Shown here piece by piece: positions 1 through 11,114 of a DNA stretch of 64,000 nt. The DNA is taken from positions 1,302,001 to 1,366,000 of the forward strand of contig JAVHKY010000009.1 in the NCBI GenBank assembly GCA_035079385.1, given 5' to 3'. Every line of letters starts with the position of its first letter. The first letter of the stretch is position 1. The DNA is from Aspidiotus rigidus. Lineage: Eukaryota > Arthropoda > Insecta > Hemiptera > Diaspididae. Made by a program: the position numbers and the translations under genes. Below the pieces are notes generated by a model. It worked only from the letters and a program-made list of their open reading frames with translations. It did no database searches and had not been told where the DNA came from.

Positions 1-2269
1 TTCCAAGTTGAGAATATGGAAAGTAGCTTTGATGTAAAACTTATAGATTTTATAGCACCTTTCTTCAAACAAAATTAATTGCATTGCAACTTTCAATTTG
101 TATTTCAAATTTGATAGATCGAGCCAAAAAAGGTATGCAATAGTTACTCGTATGTATATGCGAGTAAGGTCGTACAACCAAATTTAACAAATTGAAAATG
201 AACACATGAACTATGCTCAAAATATTTTGATTACAAATTGAAAGTATGCCGATTCCAACATGAACAAAAGAAAAGATAATATGAAGTTTAAAAAAAATTA
301 AATGAGTTGCGAGTTTGCACGAAACAACGTACTATATTGGACAAAAACACAAATCCAGCTACTTTCACCAACTTCAATGTACGAAAATTCGACTTGTCGG
401 GCAACTGTGCTTTATCAAGACGATCTTGATGAAGAACAGTCAACGGTTCGAAACGTCCAATTTCCGTATATTGAAGCTGGTGAAAGTAGCTGGATTTGTG
501 TTTTTATCCATTACGGACTAACTCACCGATAAAATAATTATTTTAAATCAACGTACTATATTGGAATTAAGTTTAGGTCAATGTGATACTTTGCCAACGT
601 ACAAATAATAAGAGTGAAACTCGTTGTGACTGAAAAGAAAAGAAAATGGGTCGATGAAGTAATAAACGACACGCGAGTCTTACCATCTTATCATATCAGT
701 CTTGGAGAATATTGTAGAAGTACAAACTTGAAGAAATGAGTAGCCTACATCAATCGAAAGTGTAAGCCAGAATCACACGAAGAAGACGTATTAAACTAAG
801 TACATTATTATGTCTAATATATACGCGTATTTGTCTATTGAAGTACTGAAAACTAACTTGCCAAATACATCCCGATCCTATTCAGTGTTGAATCCTGAGC
901 TTCGTTGGTTGTTGTACACAAAGCTAGTTGAATTGAAATTTTTTTTTTCTAAAGAAAATAGCATTTTGGAATCTACCGGTGATGAGTCAAATCATGGAAA
1001 CAATATGTTTGTAGACCAGCTTCATCGCCATCATTTTCAGGACCAATGCATTGGTACGCATATTCCATACAATTAATCGAGTTCCATTTAGAGGTCAATG
1101 AGCATCACATTGAAGCAATCTAGAAAAATTTTTTAGAATTAAAGGTCTCACGCAAGAACTGCGCCAGTGCGCAGAATGTAGATGTATGACGATACAGAAT
1201 TTGCATATATATATACGCAAAGATTGAGCAAAGGTGCGCAAAGGAAAGTTTTGGGGGTGTCGTGAGGCCATTTTCATGAAGATGATTCTTCGCATTCGTT
1301 TTTTTTTTTGGGGGGGGGGAGGCTTATAATTTTTTTTTTTCTTTCTTTTTGTTATAAGAAATTAAACTTGAGGGGGGTTTCTTCATTGGGCCAGGGGGAT
1401 CACGGCACTCCTACAAAGGTACCCAGAAGTCGAAAAGGAGTAATCTTCATTAAAATGAATGTTATTAAATTCATTAAACAATCTTTATTTTCAGAAAGCC
1501 CGATACATAATTTTCTTGCTGTCCATTCTGGCTCTTTATATAGGGCTTTCTCAGCTGTGTACGAGAACCTATTATTACCATTTAGATCAGCATTATTGAA
1601 CGGATCACTTTTAAAGGGAAAACTTGTTCGTTTAATTTCCATGTTGACATTTAGGCGCGCTGGAAGACTTCTTAAATCAGATTTGCGACACTATTGTCCT
1701 TGATTTGCCCAATAGACGACAGACCATTGTCACATAGATAACTCACAGTTGGTTTTTCTAGGTATCTTAGTGAGCGCCTTCTCTTTCCTATCACATTCCT
1801 CTGACCATCTCCCTCAAATAAATGCTTCCCTTACCTCGTACCATCACTGAAAATTTATCATCTATAAAGACTTGTCTTTGCTTTTTGGTTAAAAGTTTAC
1901 GCATTAACAAAAAGGTCTCTGCTTCAGAAAGTTGTTTATTGTAGGTATTCGTACTCGTTGATCACTTATTCTCTGTGCACAATTCAACTTTCTACGTCGT
2001 CGCGAAACGTACGTCTGCGTCTACTGTATTTTCTTTTCTGAGAATATATTTGTATATCTCTGTAAATTATTTTCTTATTTATTTACTACCGACCCATGAT
2101 ACCAAATCACAAGAATATATAAATAATAAGAAAAGAAGAAAATAGTGCAAGAAAACAAACACATGAATGAATTTCGAACTTCTGAAATGGTCATGAACTA
2201 GAAAAGGTATTTCTGGAAGTGAGTGGAATGGTTAGTAGTTAATCATAGATAGGTATGCCGAATTATTGT
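1..2269. other. Intronic or upstream sequence without a recognisable gene
   Basis: AT-rich non-coding sequence. The open frames here are short and show no family resemblance. It holds one foldback repeat (325-530, listed separately) and a T-run followed by a G-run near 1299-1320. Because all lola exons in the window are on the + strand, this stretch is probably intron lying between the shared 5' exons (outside the window) and the first alternative exon. Confidence 0.5.
340..515. repeat. Foldback (inverted repeat) element
   Basis: The stretch around 344-384 (AAAACACAAATCCAGC then TACTTTCACC) reappears as its reverse complement around 470-512 (GGTGAAAGTAGC then TGGATTTGTGTTTT). The arms are about 40 bases with a roughly 85-base loop. 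The 16-mer CAACGTACTATATTGG also occurs as a direct repeat at about 325 and 549, which could be the remains of flanking duplications. The ORFs across the region are artefacts of the palindrome. Confidence 0.7.
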
Positions 2270-2930
2270 GGTGGGCAAAGTGGAACGAGTCCAATAATTG
2301 TTGTATCGGTAGCCGTTGGTTTTCGATAGATGTTGAAATCGAATATCTAAGAGGATGAAGAATCGACTAGAGATTTGATAGTTATAGTTGAATCGAGAAA
2401 ATTTAAGGATTTACCTCCTATTTCGATAGTGAAATTAATGTCAGGATGGAAGCTGTTAAGATGAAGAAGGAACGATGAAAGAGAGGGATCCAATTCTTGG
2501 AAGATGCAAAAGACGTCGACGTATTGTTTCCAAACCAGAATATCGTAGGACGTGTGAGGTGAGTTATTGTACAACCCTAGATTTCCTGATGATAGAGGAA
2601 GATCTCTGAAACAGTAGCAACAATAGGAGACCCCATAGAGCACCGTCATCGAATTGGTAAATACCATTATTAAATTGACAAATGTTAGGCTGAAGGCACA
2701 ATCTCGGGAGGTAAATAAATTCATTGGAAGCAGCTTCAGAGATGTTAGACTTTGGAAGAAGAGCGGGTATACAGTTGATGGTAAAATCCAGGGGTACCTT
2801 GGTGTACAAGCTAGAAACATTGAAAGAGATTAAAGTGGTCATAGGCGGGAGGTGCTGGATATCGCTGAGACTGGTGATTAATTCAGCAGGATGATCATAC
2901 TGCTTAATCCCCGATAAGGCAAAGTACAGT
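2270..2930 (-). mobile_element. Penelope-like element reverse transcriptase fragment, frameshifted
   Basis: Read on the minus strand, this is part of the reverse transcriptase of a Penelope-like retroelement. Seen in order: S-F-N-V-S-S-L-Y-T-K-V-P near 2815 (the family's SFD-V-SL-TNVP block), a degraded primer region, K-Q-Y-V-D-V-F near 2515 (the position of the RYVDD box, second Asp lost), then L-N-x-F-H-P-D and I-G-G-K-S-L-N-F-L-D-S-T-I near 2390-2440. In another frame at about 2290-2330 comes I-Y-R-K-P-T-A-T-D-T-T-I, which belongs to the same protein. At least two frameshifts separate the blocks and no endonuclease domain is visible. It is a dead fragment lying antisense to lola. Confidence 0.82.
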
Positions 2931-2993
2931 ACAGACTTTTCTCATTTTTAATTTTTTTTTCTTTTAAGTAGGTTTAAAAACATTATCTGTAAA

Positions 2994-3060
2994 TAGTAAG
3001 AAAATTTATAATCGGTACTTCCGTCATAGTCGGCAGTACCGATTATAAATTTTCTTACTA
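2994..3060. repeat. Perfect 26-bp hairpin
   Basis: TAGTAAGAAAATTTATAATC and six more bases at 2994-3019 are repeated as an exact reverse complement at 3035-3060, with a 15-base loop. It lies just beyond the Penelope fragment and could be a terminal structure of that or another element. No coding potential. Confidence 0.85.
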
Positions 3061-4084
3061 TTAATTATCCGTCAAGGCAAGTTTTTCAAACTTTTTAATT
3101 ATCTATTAAGCTCGAAAGGTGAGAGTTCTTCTAAACTTCATAATGGTATGAAGGATCAGACACTGCGAGACATCTATTCGTAAGGCTTAACGTGGTGTTA
3201 ATCTTAATAGATACAGGTTGATTGGATCTACACATATGATTAATTATGGGTGTGATATATCAGCTCGAAAAAAAAAAAATTGAAATTCATCTGAAAAGAA
3301 GGTGTTTCCACGGAGATAAAAATCAGGCACCAATAAATAAAGATTTCACTAAAAAAATGAAGGGTTCCTCGAAAAAGAAGCTGTTAGACGGAATATAATT
3401 CAAGTTACTCAATAAGAAGGCTTACACTAAATGCCCAACACTATTCCCACAGAAAAGTAAATAATTACGCGCGCGTTACTAACGTAATAATTATGATGAG
3501 AAAAATGTTTTTAAAAAAATAATGTTTACAGAAGGAGCATTTGTACGAACTGCTCCGCTTCTTTCAAAGACTTGTCAGTTACTTCTTCCAACCCCGTACG
3601 ATTAATAAGTGGACTTTTTGCGGCATCTGTCAGTTCATCCTTAGAGGAGAACTCGTCATTAAACATTTTATTCATATAATATAAGTTCGGGTTGTAACCG
3701 GTTTTAACAAAGTAAACTCGGATTCATGCGATATGTTTCAACCTTATCAAAAACGAATGTGAATACTTTGAAAGAGCGACATGCTGTGTTCACCTTCCAT
3801 CATGTAGATAGTATGCTCTTGACTATCTGCAAGTTTTAATGCAACGGAAGAGTAGATTCAACGTAAGAAAAGATGCTTATATTTTGGTAGAAAAACCCTG
3901 TGCAAGACGTAGTGATATAATTGTGTCGGCAGGTAGTGATTAGTTGTGTTAATTTGTGCTTCAATAGTCACGTTTTATCTTCGTAATGTTGTATGTTTTC
4001 CTCTGACGTGGTTTTGAACAAATAGATTTTGTCGAATAGTTTTCCCCTGTCTTTCTCATTCTAACGGCCGCTTATCATTTGCAG
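3061..4084. other. Intron before alternative exon 1; no gene seen
   Basis: No recognisable gene or repeat. The last 40 bases contain the pyrimidine-rich stretch and the acceptor ATTTGCAG used by the first zinc-finger exon. Confidence 0.5.
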
Positions 4085-4299
4085 ACTATGAAGAACATTG
4101 GAATCCTGTCGCCATTATTTGTCCAAAACATTGTGGTCGCAGCTATAAAAGTACAAAAACGTTGAGGAGGCATCTAAAATACGAGTGTGGGGTCCTCCCT
4201 CAATTTAAGTGTCAAGAATGCGGAAGACGATTTACACAGAAACAAAATATGAAAAATCACGTTCTTAATATCCATAAAAAAACAATATGGAAAGATTAA
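4085..4299 (+). CDS. lola: lola alternative zinc-finger exon 1 (terminal exon)
   Basis: 3'-terminal coding exon for one isoform of a BTB/zinc-finger transcription factor of the lola type, which acts in the nucleus as a DNA-binding regulator of axon guidance and other development in Drosophila. It contributes about 71 residues. The first finger is C-P-K-H-C at about residue 13 with H and C at about 30 and 35 (CCHC). After G-V-L-P-Q-F-K comes the second finger, C-Q-E-C at about 43 with H59 and H64. The tail is K-K-T-I-W-K-D then TAA. There is no ATG in frame before the fingers: the exon begins after acceptor ATTTGCAG at 4077-4084 with bases AC, completing a GAC or NAC codon. Length and phase match the other twelve intact exons. 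Confidence 0.88.
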
Positions 4300-4349
4300 A
4301 TTTGATAAAAGTCCTCGTTTTGTGTTGTTCCCCACGAAAAAATGATTAC

Positions 4350-4382
<33 letters not shown>

Positions 4383-5457
4383 AAAAATCATTTGAATAAT
4401 TTTCCCAACGTCTCTCTTCGGACAATCGCGTTGCCATTTCTTTTTTCTTCTCTTCTACGGACGTATGTCTTCATTTTCTCCTTTCTTTCAAATACTGAAG
4501 TTCTAATGTTTGCGCCACTGTTTGATTTATAAAGACAGAAACAACTACTCGAGTACTTTGATAAATAATTTACAAATGCACGAGTACCGACGCGGTAATG
4601 AGTACTTTTTGGAAAAGTATAATAAATTCACGTAGACTACATATTTTGAACACGTAAAAGAGTACAGTAGACCCGTATTATTTTTAAAATCAAGTTGAAA
4701 AACAAATTGGAAGTGTTATTAGAAGAAATTGAGGCTCTGCTCGCTTTGTAAGGAACAGAAACAAAGTCAATATTCGAAAATTTATCAAGTTTCGACGCAC
4801 CGAAGGCGTCTTCTTCAGACCAAACGAAACTGAACAAAAATGACAAAACATGAAAAAGCAGAGAGACGAAGAATTGATTATCCAAAAACTAGGTTCTCAC
4901 ACATCAGTTTTCGATCATCTATTCTTTATAATTCTTATCCACTGAAAAAGTATGTATACAAAAGTGTCGTTCATTTATACAATTAATTAATTAAATACAT
5001 TCACTCCCGCTGCTTGGGAGGAACTCGTCTATATTTGCCCGATTGTGTGTACCTAAGTTCATTTAATATGGTGCTGTAAAATGAATGTTTATTAATTGTG
5101 ATTCGATATTCAAGGTTGATGTAAATGTGCTACTTACCAAATATTGCCGTGAGAGTAGCCTTTTATAAGTATTTGCGTAGAATTTCAGGACGTCGTCTAC
5201 CTATTTCTTCATCGTCGAATGGAGGTAGAGAGGAAAGGAAGGAAGATTGAATTAATTTGTACGCGATAATTTTCCCGTCTGTGAACAAAAAGAATTATAT
5301 GATATATTAGAAAATTCAGCCCGTGATCGTTATCTAATATTTGCGTATCGATAAGCATTTCTCATGTCTACCATATGAATTTTATCAGTCGATTGAAAAA
5401 ACCTTAGGAGTGCTGTGCTACAGATATCGTTGATGCAAACAGCGCTGCAGTTAGAGA

Positions 5458-5519
<62 letters not shown>

Positions 5520-5669
5520 GTTGTAATTATGCTTAGGTATTCGTAATTCCTGATGGGCTAACATTGTATACTCATTGATAAGTTTTTTCTAACTTTCAGA
5601 AAAACATCATGCGCTTTGTACAACCAATTACATTATATACACATACATTTATACTCTGCTGCTTTACAG
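4300..5669. other. Intron between alternative exons 1 and 2
   Basis: Non-coding. It contains a (TTA)n tract at 4351-4380 soon after the exon 1 stop, an AATAAA at about 4620, and the (TA)29 tract listed separately. Nothing else is recognised. Confidence 0.5.
5461..5518. repeat. (TA)29 microsatellite
   Basis: Uninterrupted alternating TA over 58 bases, in the intron about 150 bases before alternative exon 2. Confidence 0.97.
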
Positions 5670-5908
5670 GTCAGCGACACAAAGAGAATTCTCGAATGGA
5701 CGATTGGTCTCAAACGATATTCAATTGCCCCAAAAAGTGTGGTCGGAAGTATCAAAGCAAAACAGGATTACACAATCATCTGAAATACGAATGCGGAGTC
5801 TATCCTCAATTTAAATGCGATGAGTGCGGAAAATTTTTCAGTATGAAACACCATTTGAAAAGTCACGCTCTCAATATTCATAAAAAACTATTAAAAGTAC
5901 CCCGATAA
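5670..5908 (+). CDS. lola: lola alternative zinc-finger exon 2
   Basis: Terminal coding exon of about 79 residues. The acceptor GCTTTACAG ends at 5669 and the exon starts GT, giving a GGT (Gly) codon if the common exon ends in G. A 19-residue leader rich in charged residues (G-Q-R-H-K-E-N-S-R-M-D-D-W) precedes finger 1: C-P-K-K-C, then H and C in H-L-K-Y-E-C. The linker is G-V-Y-P-Q-F-K. Finger 2 is C-D-E-C-G-K-F-F with the pair H-A-L-N-I-H. The tail K-K-L-L-K-V-P-R ends at TAA. A longer open frame from 5609 is intron read-through. Close relative of exon 1 (both end finger 2 in L-N-I-H-K-K), so the two are likely a tandem pair. Confidence 0.9.
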
Positions 5909-6500
5909 ATAAGCTTACGGGTATGAATAGTGTATATTGTAATAATTATACTCGAACTCCCTATCACGAGAACAAACGAAATATTTGTCAAAATTAATTG
6001 TGTTTGAAGATTTTTGTATGGTGTCGTTTCACCTGAGATGGTATTTGGTATTTCGAAACATCGATTTGAATTTGTCGAAAGAAGAAAAAAAGGCGGGGGA
6101 AAATTTTTTCTTGAGGCTCGCATTTAAAATATTGTATGTACTCGTGTTGCTCAATTTTGAATTAAAAGTTATCCCTGTTCGTATTCATTCTTTTTTTTTC
6201 TCTCGATGGAAGAAATTGCAAACTTTTTTCTGTCTCTGAATAGTGAATTTTTATTATTATTCTGGGCTTGCACGGGAGTTCCCAGTATTACTCATCTGCA
6301 GAGGATCTCTAACCAAGTCTATAGATAGCCATAGATAGTGTGTAGTCTCTTCGCCAATGACTTTCCTGACAATATGCGTTGTATATGTATAGTATCACCG
6401 TCTTCTGCGTGGACCGAATCTCATTTTTTCCGCTGCCCAATTCTCTCAGATTTTGTGTCGTAGTTTTTAGGTTCATGCTCGTTCTACGAGGCATGAACCA
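5909..6500. other. Intron sequence, no gene seen
   Basis: AT-rich and non-coding. The overlapping open frames at 5878-6239 run across the exon 2 3' end and have no recognisable content. Confidence 0.45.
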
Positions 6501-6909
6501 TTTGCAATCGCTTTTTCATTAGGTTCAGCCTCACGTTTGTTATCTTTGTTCTCCGACCTTTCGATTTCGATTTACGATGTACACGATCGTTTTACCGCAA
6601 CGAGAAAAGTTGTTTTTGCGTTCGAATGTGAACGAGGTTGGTGGCCGTTTTTCCTTTCTCTTTCAAGTTTTGCGATTATTATTCTCGTGAAGTGCGTACT
6701 TCACTTCCGCACACGTATGTTCGCGTGTTCGTCATCTCATGTCACATTGTTCTTTCGTGATCGAGTAGCTGCAGTCTGCTGACGTCGTCTTAGGAATAAA
6801 CGATAAACGAGTTAATGATAAACAAGATGAGAATAGAAATGTGAATCGATTAAATAAGAATGTTGATAAAGGTGTATACGAAAATACGATTGAACAGACG
6901 AATTGTGAA

Positions 6910-7310
6910 CCTGATATTTGTGATAATATGATGTCTAATTGTAGTAAAGCCGGTAGAACTAGCGAACGAAAACAGCGTAATTATTTGAAGAACAGAGAGG
7001 AATTATGTTTAAAACGGTGTATAGTGAATACGTTATGAGATGAACCATGAAACCATTTACCCGAGAAAACGTAAATTATACCATACAATATGCGATGTCC
7101 CTATCGGTGAGTATGATGAAATGATTCAGCGGAAAGAAGTAGTTGATCGTGACTGTATTTCTATCGAAAATGCGAAATATTATCGGTAGTGAGAATCGAC
7201 TAAGGATTCTTTCGCAATTCACTCTGTTCTTCAAATAATTACGCCGTTTTCGTTCGCTAGTTCTATCAGCTTTACTACAATTAGACACAATATTACCACA
7301 AATATCAGGG
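6910..7310. repeat. Inverted duplication of a coding stretch inside the element
   Basis: 6910-7005 (+) and 7216-7310 (-) are about 90% identical inverted copies. Both encode nearly the same peptide, starting M-S-N-C-S-K-A and continuing R-T-S-E-R-K and Y-L-K-N-R. The spacer of about 210 bases is non-coding. The basic Lys/Arg-rich peptide is not assigned to a family. Confidence 0.85.
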
Positions 7311-7320
7311 CCCTACTACA

Positions 7321-7581
7321 ATGTGTGGTAGTTCAACTAATAGTAGCAATGAAAGAGATGAAATTTCAAGTTCGGGTGTAGATAGTAATGATAGTGATGG
7401 GAAATTTATGGAAAAACAGGATGACGTAGATAAGTGTCGTGATGATGAAACTGTATTGTTGTTTAACAAAGGAATTAGTTTTGCTCCTGGTGAAAATAGA
7501 ACTCCTTGTTCATCTCTTTATGATCTTCATACTGAAGCACGTACATTCATCAAAAGTTATGCTGGTACGTTATTCTCGTGA
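7321..7581 (+). CDS. Short acidic Ser/Asp-rich ORF of the unclassified element
   Basis: 86-residue open frame from ATG: an N-terminal half rich in Ser, Asn, Asp and Glu (S-S-G-V-D-S-N-D-S-D), then a more ordered segment E-A-R-T-F-I-K-S-Y-A-G. I do not recognise the family. It sits between the inverted peptide-coding duplication and the Gypsy insertion, inside the element shared with 59.7-60.1 kb, and may be an exon or remnant of that element's protein. It could also be a chance frame. Confidence 0.35.
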   Translation: MCGSSTNSSNERDEISSSGVDSNDSDGKFMEKQDDVDKCRDDETVLLFNKGISFAPGENRTPCSSLYDLHTEARTFIKSYAGTLFS

Positions 7582-7709
7582 ATTGCGTACTTCCCTATAA
7601 CCTAGCCTATTATTATCAAGCAGAATAGAGTTGATAAGTTGGCTGAAAGCTGAACGTCTGAAGCTAAAGTCACATAATTTTGGGAAACAGGCTGAAATTT
7701 GTTTTACTT

Positions 7710-7846
7710 TGTAGCGGACTGTACCGCTCTCCCTGTTAACTGCTGATCCTTTGTAAGCGAGTCAGTATCATTAAACCGTTATTGGCATTCACGTGTATAT
7801 GATGTGTATTTGATCTGCGTTAAGCAGCACGAGCGAAAGCTCGACA
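7710..7846 (+). repeat. 5' LTR of the Gypsy element
   Basis: 137 bases from TGTAGCGGACTG to GCTCGACA. It matches the 3' LTR except for one substitution (GATC/GAAC) and an 11-base unit present once here and twice in the 3' copy. The near identity argues for a recent insertion. Very short LTRs. Confidence 0.95.
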
Positions 7847-7848
7847 AG

Positions 7849-7863
7849 TGGCGACCGTGACCG
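7849..7863 (+). other. Putative primer binding site of the Gypsy element
   Basis: TGGCGACCGTGACCG begins two bases after the 5' LTR, the expected place and TGG start for a site complementary to a tRNA 3' end. The tRNA species is not determined here. Confidence 0.7.
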
Positions 7864-7991
7864 TTACTTGCAGCGTGAAAAAACTTGAACGCGTCGACTA
7901 CACGAGTGGCGATTTTTCTTTTTTTTCGCCTAAAATAATATTTTTTTTTGCTCTATTTTTCGTTTTTTTTCTGCGATCCGAACTTATATAC

Positions 7992-8947
7992 ATGACGCAA
8001 AGGTGCGAATTTTGCGGTAAATTTGTCAGTGCCGACAGTGAGTGTTTGTGCATTTCTTCGAAAAAAATTGATTTGTCATCGTCTAGTAAAAGTGCAGTTT
8101 TACTGATGCCGAACGAAAGGAAATTTACTTTACCATCCTTCAACGCCGAGGATCCGGAACTCTGGTTCGATACGGTCGACATAGTACTGAAGACTAATGG
8201 GGTGACGATGAGAAAAAAAAATTTTCGTGTCTACTGGAGAAATTGGAAACACCCTATGTCACGCATATTCGAGACCTCGTGCGATCAGCAGATAGCTTAA
8301 CTGAGAACGCATACAGTTTGGCCCGAGAACGCCTGATCCAAGCTTTAGGCGAGTCAAAAGAGCGAAAATTAGATAAGCTTTTGACAGCTTCGGATATTGC
8401 GGCAGATCAGAAGCCTTCGCTGATACTCAACGCCCTTCGGGAGAGAGCAGGATCCAGTAACTGCGAGGATATCTTACGTCGTATATGGTTGAAAAAGTTG
8501 CCGAATCAAATTCAAATTATTTTGGCCGATCATGTTGAAAGTTCTCTCGATCAACTCGCAAAATCAGCCGACAAGATGTACGAGATGATTGTACCTACAG
8601 CTTCCGCCGTCCCCCGCTCCAAAGTATTCTCTTTACAATCAGCTGTGTCTCAACCAAGAGATGAATTGAGTCGTATTCTTGGGAAATTGTCCGCCGAGGT
8701 TGCTGCCCTTAGAACCGATAATGCTGATATTCGCAGTTTAGTCGAACGTCAAAGTCGATCACGTACTCGATCGCCGGATTCCAGAAACAGATCGGGAGAT
8801 TATTTTAATCGTAGTAAGTCTCGCAATCGGTCGGAACATCGTAAGCCTAGGCTATATAAAGGTATGTGCTGGTATCACTATAATTTTGGCGATGATACAA
8901 AAAAATGCTCTCACGAAAATTGCAATCTTAAGTCGAAGGAAAACTAG
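7992..8947 (+). pseudogene. Gypsy gag, frameshifted
   Basis: The capsid-type polyprotein of the element, which would package its RNA in cytoplasmic particles. The reading starts at ATG 7992 with a Cys-containing N-terminus (C-E-F-C-G-K), runs through P-S-F-N-A-E-D-P-E-L-W-F, and then changes frame in or just after the A-rich run at 8211-8222. The second part (8243-8947) continues with the capsid-like helices, an Arg/Ser-rich segment (S-R-S-R-T-R-S) and C-W-Y-H-Y-N-F-G-D-D-T-K-K-C, which replaces a classical CCHC knuckle, as in other insect Gypsy gag proteins. It ends at TAG 8945. The frameshift at the A-run could be real or an assembly error. Confidence 0.85.
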
Positions 8948-8949
8948 AA

Positions 8950-9520
8950 CGCGGGCCCTCACAGATAGCGGTTTTTGGGACCCCGCGTAATGTATCTTCA
9001 CCGCGTTTATTTATTTCTGATGTTGTTACTGGCGAGTGTTATTTGATTGATTGTGGATCAGACGTTTCCATTTTACCCGCAAAAAAATATTTTCCAAAAA
9101 ATCAACGAGCTTTAAATTATTCGCTTCGCGCGACCAACGGGTCAGAAATTAAAGTGTATGGGATTGTAAACGTTACTGTCAATTTTGGTTTCCCAGAAAC
9201 TTTTTCGTGGTCTTTTTTAATCGCCGACGTAGATAGAGCAATAGTGGGAGCCGATTTTCTCTCACACTTTGGTCTTTTACCAGACTTGAAAAATAAAATA
9301 CCTATTAATCCTAGTACATTGATTAGTGTTAGTGGTGAAATTAAGGAAATATGTGCTCTTAGCGTTAGTGTAATAAATGATGGTCACACAGATCATGCCA
9401 TCAACGCGTTACTCGAAGAATACGCGGATTTATTTTTACCTCCTAATTTTACAAACAAAGTTGTAACCGATAATATGTGTTGTAATGTGTATCATTTTAT
9501 CGAAACTACCGGTCCCCCGT
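8950..9520 (+). CDS. Gypsy aspartic protease region
   Basis: Open frame in a different phase from gag. R-L-F-I-S-D-V-V leads to the active-site region L-I-D-C-G-S-D-V-S-I-L-P near 9040-9075, where the usual D-T/S-G is D-C-G. V-G-A-D-F-L near 9247 is the conserved second block of retroviral-type aspartic proteases. The protease would cut the gag-pol polyprotein. The frame runs on to 9564, but the sequence after the C-run at 9514-9518 belongs to the next frame, which marks a one-base lesion there. Confidence 0.85.
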
Positions 9521-11114
9521 TCACCAAAAACCATATCGTTTGCGTAAAGAAATTGCTGATGTAGTTAAGACAGAATTTGACATGTTATGTGATAATGGTA
9601 TCTGTCGTAAATCGAAGTCTCAGTGGGCTTCACCTATTGTACCTGTTATTAAAAAAGATAAACCTGTTCGCGTCGTAGGAAATTATGGAGTCTTGAATAA
9701 TAGGACCACTCCGGATCGTTACCCAGTCCCTAATATTATGGATTCCGTTGCATATCTACATGGAAAAAAATACTTTTCTAAAATAGATCTTGTACGCGCA
9801 TTTTATCATATTTCTGTGTACCCCGATCATGTAAATAAAACAGCTGTGGTGTCACCGTCTGGCTTGTATGAATATCTAAAAATGCCTTTCGGCCTTCGTA
9901 ACGCCCCCGCAACCTTTCAGCGTTTTTTAGACGATGTTTTATTGGGCTTACCCTTTGTCTTCGGTTATTTTGATGATATACTGATTTATTCAGACACCAT
10001 TGAAGAGCATATTACCCATCTGCGCGAAGTTTTCGTGCGCTTGCGTAAAAATAGGCTCACTATTAATCGGAAAAAATGTGAATTTCTTACTGAACGAATA
10101 ACGTTTTTAGGTCATCGCATACAGCAAGGAGTATTTTCCCCAGCTGAGGATCGAATCGAATTATTTAGAAATTTACAGCGTCCACGAACCGTTAACGCAA
10201 TGCGCAGACTTTTGGGAACACTCAATTTTTATCGCCAATTTGTTTCTCAGGCTGCCACTTCTCTTGCTCCACTTAATGAAGTGTTGAAGGGTCATACCCG
10301 TAAGAATGATCGTACTCTTATCAAGTGGACAGAGGAGCTTATCGCCTCATTTGAGGAAGCTAAACAACGTTTTATCGATTATACTCAGTTACACTATCCG
10401 AGAAACGACTGCGTATTTGAACTGACAGCCGATGCTTCAGGTGTAGCAATAGGTGCTGTGTTGGAGCAAATAACTAAGGAAGGTGAACGCGAGCCTTTAG
10501 GTTTCTATTCAGCGAAATTATCAGATCGACAGAAACAGTGGCCGACCTACGATCGTGAATTATTAGCGCTTCACAATGCCGTATTATATTTCGAACACCT
10601 AATTCAAGGTCGTGAAGTCAATTTAATCACGGATCACAAGCCTCTTTTACAGATTTTTAGCAAACGTCAGCCACATAAATTGCAGCGTCGTGCAGATATG
10701 ATCGATTATCTTAGTCAATTTACGAACAGCATTCGCCACATTGCAGGTCCATCAAATGTAATCGCCGACAAACTCAGTCGCGCTGAAGAGTATGAGGAAG
10801 AAGTAGGCAGCATAAACGGTATTGCGGCTTTTATCGATATTAGTACAATTTCTAGCGCCCAGGAAGAAGACGAAGAGGTCCAGTACATGATGAGAGGACA
10901 CAACAAGCATGAGATCCGTAAGCTTGATTCAAATGGTAAAGCTGTAATTTGTGTCGTTCGGAATGACGTCGGCCTACCTGTTGTGCCAAAAACACTCCGA
11001 AAATCAGTTTTCAATCAACTTCATGCATTTTCTCACCCTGGTAGTCGTGCTTCACTGCGTTTGGTCCGCCAGCGTTTTTATTGGCCAAAAATGACTTCAG
11101 ACATCAAGAAATGA
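9519..11114 (+). CDS. Gypsy reverse transcriptase, RNase H and start of integrase
   Basis: The pol segment that copies element RNA into DNA. Reverse transcriptase: the K-I-D-L-V-R-A-F-Y-H-I block near 9780, F-G-L-R-N-A-P-A-T-F-Q-R near 9890, and the catalytic box Y-F-D-D near 9970, with both Asp present. RNase H: L-T-A-D-A-S-G near 10425, Y-D-R-E-L-L-A near 10550, and the T-D-H-K-P-L block near 10630. The integrase zinc domain begins H-P-G-S-R near 11035 with F-Y-W-P-K-M. The frame ends at TGA 11112-11114, one codon into the stretch leading to C-V-K-C. Downstream sequence continues in the same frame, so this is a nonsense change rather than a natural end. Confidence 0.93.
   Translation, partial: VHQKPYRLRKEIADVVKTEFDMLCDNGICRKSKSQWASPIVPVIKKDKPVRVVGNYGVLNNRTTPDRYPVPNIMDSVAYLHGKKYFSKIDLVRAFYHISVYPDHVNKTAVVSPSGLYEYLKMPFGLRNAPATFQRFLDDVLLGLPFVFGYFDDILIYSDTIEEHITHLREVFVRLRKNRLTINRKKCEFLTERITFLGHRIQQGVFSPAEDRIELFRNLQRPRTVNAMRRLLGTLNFYRQFVSQAATSLAPLNEVLKGHTRKNDRTLIKWTEELIASFEEAKQRFIDYTQLHYPRNDCVFELTADASGVAIGAVLEQITKEGEREPLGFYSAKLSDRQKQWPTYDRELLALHNAVLYFEHLIQGREVNLITDHKPLLQIFSKRQPHKLQRRADMIDYLSQFTNSIRHIAGPSNVIADKLSRAEEYEEEVGSINGIAAFIDISTISSAQEEDEEVQYMMRGHNKHEIRKLDSNGKAVICVVRNDVGLPVVPKTLRKSVFNQLHAFSHPGSRASLRLVRQRFYWPKMTSDIKK

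Noticed and set aside
1308..1703. 131-codon open frame (+) and its antisense partner at 1400-1642
   Set aside because: Begins in a G-run, low-complexity start, no family motif on either strand; chance frames in non-coding DNA.
4174..4437. Minus-strand frames over exons (4174-4437, 15207-15521, 14623-14877, 58006-58230, 58896-59087)
   Set aside because: Shadows of the + strand zinc-finger exons; the + strand frames carry the conserved Cys/His pattern and splice sites.
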